Assembly (NCBI GenBank): GCA_045643125.1
Contig: JAZUKE010000046.1
Coordinates: forward strand, 1 to 9,218
Direction of reading: 5' to 3'
Origin: UBA1206 sp045643125
GTDB taxonomy: Bacteria; Bacillota; Clostridia; Oscillospirales; CAG-382
DNA: 9,218 bases
This document shows, one piece after another, positions 6,795 through 9,218 of the stretch (its first letter is position 1; every line of letters begins with the position of its first letter). The position numbers were made by a program, and so were the translations under genes. Under the pieces are notes generated by a model, which had not been told where the DNA came from, made no database searches, and saw only the letters and a list, made by a program, of their open reading frames with translations.

Positions 6795-7607
6795 ATGAAA
6801 GAATATACGGTAGAAAACCATCATCCGAGCCTTCTTCCCGAGGACAGGGAATGGCGCCTTGTATGGAACGACGAATTTGACGGAACCGATATCGACGACT
6901 CGAAATGGAGCAAACGTCTTCATATGATGGGGCAGCGTCACGAAACGTGGACTGAGGACGCGGTATCGCTCGACGGAAACAGCAACGCGGTCTTCCGCGT
7001 GACGAAGGACGATATCGGCTATCATACAACACAGCTCCAAAGCGGCGAAAATTATATGGATCGTCCCGCGGTAAAGCGTTTTAGCGGACGTTTCACCTGG
7101 CCTATCGCCGCAATAAGCAAGCCCAAATTTATGCATAAATACGGCTATTACGAATGTCGGTGCAGAACGCAGCAGAAAAACGGCTGGTGGACGGCGTTCT
7201 GGATGCAGTCGCCCTGCAACGGAAGCACGCTCGATCCGTCCGTGTCCGGCGTGGAAATAGACATAATGGAAAGCTTTGAACCGAACGTGGTTATGCACAA
7301 CGTGCATTGGAACGGCTGCGGCGAAGATCTGAGAAGCAAGGGAAAAACCGGAATAAAACTTGCCGAAACTCCCGACGGTTACCACACCTTCGGTATGGAG
7401 TGGAGCAAAAACGGTTACAGATTCTTCATCGACGGCGCTCTCAGCTGGGAAGCGGACGGCCCCGTTTCCGACAGAGAAGAATTCATACTCGTTTCTGCCG
7501 AATGTAAAGGCTACCGCGCTCTCCCTGCGTCCCCCGATCCCGCTCTCGAAGACTCCCTCGACGACTTCTTCGCCGTTGACTATGTAAGGGTTTTCGACGA
7601 GGTATAA
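6795..7607 (+). CDS. Glycoside hydrolase family 16 (beta-glucanase-like), no signal peptide
   Basis: 270 residues, a single GH16 domain of normal size. The active-site signature is EIDIME at 154-159: Glu154 as nucleophile, Asp156 as helper, Glu159 as acid/base, in the ExDxxE form. Other family features are WRLVWNDEFDG (20-30), KYGYYECRCR (115-124), GWWTAFWMQS (130-139), YHTFGMEWSKNGYRFFIDG (196-214) and the final strand VDYVRVFDEV. The family hydrolyses beta-1,3/1,4-glucans, galactans or related polymers by a retaining mechanism; the substrate cannot be fixed here. Start: ATG 6795 has AGGA at 6787-6790, 4 nt upstream. An upstream TTG at 6741 would put the 6750-6773 hairpin in the coding region, and its predicted leader is not a signal peptide. 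With no secretion signal the enzyme appears cytoplasmic, which is unusual for GH16. It follows the surface protein and precedes a strong terminator. Confidence 0.88.
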   Translation: MKEYTVENHHPSLLPEDREWRLVWNDEFDGTDIDDSKWSKRLHMMGQRHETWTEDAVSLDGNSNAVFRVTKDDIGYHTTQLQSGENYMDRPAVKRFSGRFTWPIAAISKPKFMHKYGYYECRCRTQQKNGWWTAFWMQSPCNGSTLDPSVSGVEIDIMESFEPNVVMHNVHWNGCGEDLRSKGKTGIKLAETPDGYHTFGMEWSKNGYRFFIDGALSWEADGPVSDREEFILVSAECKGYRALPASPDPALEDSLDDFFAVDYVRVFDEV

Positions 7608-7625
7608 GGTATAATGAAAAAAAGG

Positions 7626-7657
7626 GCTGCAGCAAAAAATGCTGCTGCTTCTTTTTT
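7626..7657 (+). terminator. Intrinsic terminator after GH16
   Basis: GCTGCAGCA (7626-7634) pairs with TGCTGCTGC (7640-7648) around an AAAAA loop, a 9-bp stem with one T-T mismatch. A T-rich tail follows (7649-7657, TTCTTTTTT). It lies 18 bp after the GH16 stop and upstream of the polymerase promoter, separating the two units. Confidence 0.85.
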
Positions 7658-7667
7658 CTCAAAAAAA

Positions 7668-7681
7668 CGAACAAACGTTCT
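7668..7681. promoter_or_regulatory. LexA (SOS) box 1
   Basis: CGAACAAACGTTCT contains a perfect GAAC-N4-GTTC dyad (7669-7680), the Gram-positive LexA/DinR consensus core. Its last base is the first base of the -35 hexamer. Confidence 0.85.
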
Positions 7682-7709
7682 TGACAAAGGCGAACAAATG
7701 TGCTATCAT
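7681..7709 (+). promoter_or_regulatory. SOS-controlled promoter of the Y-family polymerase
   Basis: TTGACA (7681-7686), 17-bp spacer, TATCAT (7704-7709), with TGC before the -10 (extended -10). The predicted transcript start is near 7716, giving a leader of about 28 nt. LexA-like boxes lie on both sides of and within the promoter. Confidence 0.88.
7691..7704. promoter_or_regulatory. LexA (SOS) box 2, one mismatch
   Basis: CGAACAAATGTGCT has GAAC-N4-GTGC, one base off the consensus dyad. It fills most of the spacer between -35 and -10 and touches the first base of the -10. It starts 23 bp after box 1. Confidence 0.65.
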
Positions 7710-7716
7710 ACTGACG

Positions 7717-7730
7717 CAAACAAATGTTCT
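7717..7730. promoter_or_regulatory. LexA (SOS) box 3, one mismatch
   Basis: CAAACAAATGTTCT has AAAC-N4-GTTC, one base off the consensus. It lies at the expected transcript start, 26 bp after box 2 and just upstream of the ribosome site. All three boxes share the AAA centre. Confidence 0.65.
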
Positions 7731-7743
7731 ATCGGAGGCAGAT

Positions 7744-8994
7744 ATGTTCGTCATAAACGGAAAAATGTTCGGCGGGAACAAGCAGACGGGAAGTGAAGCG
7801 ACGTATGACAGGCTCATACTTCACTGCGACTGCAACTGCTTTTTCGCGTCGGTGGAAATGGTCGCCCATCCCGAATACCGCAGCGTTCCGATGGCGGTCT
7901 GCGGAAGCAGGGCAGACAGACACGGTATAGTCCTTGCCAAGAACGAGCTTGCCAAAAAAGCGGGCATCACCACGGGCGAAGTGATATGGCAGGCAAAGAA
8001 AAAATGTCCGTCGCTCGTCATAGCGGAGCCGCATTATGATCTTTACGAGGAGTATTCGGCGGAAGCAAACCGCATTTTCTCGGAATATACGGATATGATA
8101 GAGCCGTTCGGCATCGACGAATCGTGGCTCGACGTCACGGGCAGCACCCGTCTTTTCGGCAGCGGCAAAAAGATAGCCGACGAGATAAGAAACAGGATGA
8201 GAAACGAGCTTGGCATAACGTCTTCCGTCGGCGTGTCGTTCAACAAGACCTTCGCCAAGCTCGGCAGCGACTACAAAAAGCCCGATGCCACGACTGTTAT
8301 AACGCCGGACAACTACAAACAGATACTTTTTCCGCTTCCGATAGGCGATATGCTCTATATCGGCAGGCACACCGTGCCGCGTATGAAGCTGCTCGGCATA
8401 AATACCATCGGCGACCTTGCGTCTTCCGACGAGGATATGCTCGTTTCGCAGTTCGGCAAAATGGGGAAGACTATGTACGACCTTTGCAGCGGGCGCGACG
8501 TCAGCCCCGTCATCTCCGTTCCGCCGAAGGCAAAATCGTACAGCAACGGTATGACCTTCGTGCGTGACCTTGAGGGAGAACGCGATTACCGCGCCGCGGT
8601 GACCTACCTCGTCGAAAAAGTGTCCGCCCGTATGCGTCGTGACGGCGCAAAATGCCGTGTCGTCGGCGTTGCGGTGAGAGATACGCTGCTGAACGTGTCC
8701 GTCAGAAACAAAAAAATAAACTCTGCAACCTCCGCGACGGAGCTTCTTATAAACGAATTCTGGAGCCTTCTCGTTTCAAATTGGGACATATCGAAAGCCG
8801 CAAGGTCCATAACTCTGCTTTGCTCGTCGATAGAAAACGTTTACCCGTCGGAACAGATAAAATTCTTCTATTCTTCCGAAGAAACCAAAAGGATGAAAGC
8901 CGAATCGCTCGATAACTCCGTCGACAAACTGCGCGAAAGATACGGCAAAGGCATAATCAGCAGAGGCTGCATAATGAACGGAGTGGTGATTTGA
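7744..8994 (+). CDS. dinB: Y-family translesion DNA polymerase (Pol IV/DinB type)
   Basis: 416 residues. It extends DNA past lesions with low fidelity during the damage response. Palm motifs: HCDCNCFFASVE at 27-38, with metal-binding Asp29 and steric-gate Phe34 (equivalent to Phe13 of E. coli Pol IV); IDESWLDVTG at 124-133, with Asp125 and Glu126 as catalytic acids; SVGVSFNKTFAKLGSDYKKP at 161-180. The helix-hairpin-helix region is near 205-225 and the little-finger domain about 265-370. QIKFF at 371-375 resembles a QxxLF-type sliding-clamp-binding motif. Pattern RHGIVLAKNELAKK is typical of the clostridial group. Asn31 replaces the Asp10 of E. coli Pol IV, which is not a metal ligand. Start ATG 7744 is set by GGAGG at 7734-7738, 5 nt upstream. 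The open frame extends back to 7639, but that lies before the promoter. It appears to be a single-gene unit; no clear terminator follows. Confidence 0.92.
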   Translation: MFVINGKMFGGNKQTGSEATYDRLILHCDCNCFFASVEMVAHPEYRSVPMAVCGSRADRHGIVLAKNELAKKAGITTGEVIWQAKKKCPSLVIAEPHYDLYEEYSAEANRIFSEYTDMIEPFGIDESWLDVTGSTRLFGSGKKIADEIRNRMRNELGITSSVGVSFNKTFAKLGSDYKKPDATTVITPDNYKQILFPLPIGDMLYIGRHTVPRMKLLGINTIGDLASSDEDMLVSQFGKMGKTMYDLCSGRDVSPVISVPPKAKSYSNGMTFVRDLEGERDYRAAVTYLVEKVSARMRRDGAKCRVVGVAVRDTLLNVSVRNKKINSATSATELLINEFWSLLVSNWDISKAARSITLLCSSIENVYPSEQIKFFYSSEETKRMKAESLDNSVDKLRERYGKGIISRGCIMNGVVI

Positions 8995-9031
8995 ATTTTT
9001 GTGAATTTTCTGTTAAATCGCAAGATCAAAC

Positions 9032-9059
9032 TTGACATTTCGGCAAGTTATGGTACGAT
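9032..9059 (+). promoter_or_regulatory. Sigma-A promoter of the lipoprotein gene
   Basis: TTGACA (9032-9037), 16-bp spacer, TACGAT (9054-9059), with TGG before the -10. An inverted repeat AACTTG (9029-9034) and CAAGTT (9044-9049) overlaps the -35 and spacer and could be an operator. The leader is about 70 nt. Confidence 0.7.
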
Positions 9060-9137
9060 AAAAGTGAATTGATCAACAATATTACGTTGGGATCAAGCAA
9101 ATCGGAATTCAGCCGTAAAATTAAAGGAGAAGATTAT

Positions 9138-9218
9138 ATGAGAAAATTTATACTTGTATTTTTGGTGGTTATCATTATGTTTGTGTTTGCTTCCTGCGAC
9201 GTTGTCTATCCGAGCGTA
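9138..9218 (+). CDS. Probable lipoprotein, N-terminal fragment
   Basis: 27 codons before the window ends. The start ATG has a strong AAAGGAG ribosome site (9123-9129) 8 nt upstream. The sequence begins MRKF, followed by a hydrophobic stretch and FASC, with Cys20 as the probable lipidated residue after signal peptidase II cleavage. The -3 residue is Phe, which is less usual than Leu or Val in a lipobox. The mature protein starts C-D-V-V-Y. The function is unknown because the body of the protein lies outside the window; a solute-binding or surface lipoprotein would be typical. Confidence 0.75.
   Translation, partial: MRKFILVFLVVIIMFVFASCDVVYPSV

Noticed and set aside
7639..7743. Upstream start for the polymerase at 7639
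   Set aside because: It lies inside the GH16 terminator and before the mapped -35/-10 elements; the GGAGG at 7734-7738 points to ATG 7744.
7766..7782. GTTC and GAAC near each other inside the polymerase gene, resembling another LexA box
   Set aside because: The half-sites are in the wrong order (GTTC before GAAC), so they do not form the GAAC-N4-GTTC dyad.
1..9218. CRISPR arrays, transposases, tRNA or rRNA genes, large riboswitches
   Set aside because: No regularly spaced repeats, no recombinase motifs, no cloverleaf-like segments seen, and the leaders before gltA, the surface protein and dinB are too short for a riboswitch.

Overview
The window looks like chromosomal DNA from a Gram-positive, probably anaerobic Clostridia-type bacterium (Bacillota). 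The signs are strong sigma-A promoters (TTGACA, 16-17 bp, TATAAT-like), AGGAGG-type ribosome sites with some TTG starts, GAAC-N4-GTTC LexA boxes, a sortase-type sorting signal, and a citrate synthase and Y-family polymerase whose sequences resemble clostridial forms. The exact genus cannot be read from the sequence.

Layout, left to right. (1) On the minus strand at the left edge is a RelB/DinJ-family antitoxin with its own promoter. The start of the next gene, presumably the toxin, overlaps its stop and runs off the window. (2) About 400 bp without a convincing gene follows (283-684). It holds the antitoxin promoter, an orphan terminator-like hairpin, a perfect 6-bp dyad and a consensus promoter facing right. 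(3) A tight operon of citrate synthase, aconitase and NADP-type isocitrate dehydrogenase (gltA-acn-icd) is the oxidative arm of the TCA cycle from oxaloacetate and acetyl-CoA to 2-oxoglutarate. No other TCA genes are visible. In anaerobes this arm usually supplies glutamate. (4) A second consensus promoter, whose -35 box contains the icd stop codon, drives a secreted, probably wall-anchored protein with LamG-like and discoidin-like (F5/8C) domains. (5) After a UUCG-capped hairpin comes a GH16-family glycoside hydrolase with no signal peptide, then a good intrinsic terminator. (6) A Y-family DNA polymerase (dinB type) follows, with a promoter overlaid by three LexA-box-like sites. (7) The window ends in the first 27 codons of a probable lipoprotein with its own promoter.

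How the parts work together. The three TCA genes are spaced 5 and 1 nt apart, each with its SD inside the preceding gene, so they are probably translated in a coordinated way. The surface protein and GH16 may form a second transcription unit concerned with binding and cutting a polysaccharide, with the hairpin separating their expression levels. The polymerase is a separate, DNA-damage-inducible unit. I see no CRISPR array, transposase, rRNA or tRNA. The window is mostly ordinary housekeeping and accessory genes. The most notable items are the triple LexA-box promoter, the leaderless GH16 beside an anchored binding protein, and the unexplained stretch between the antitoxin and gltA.
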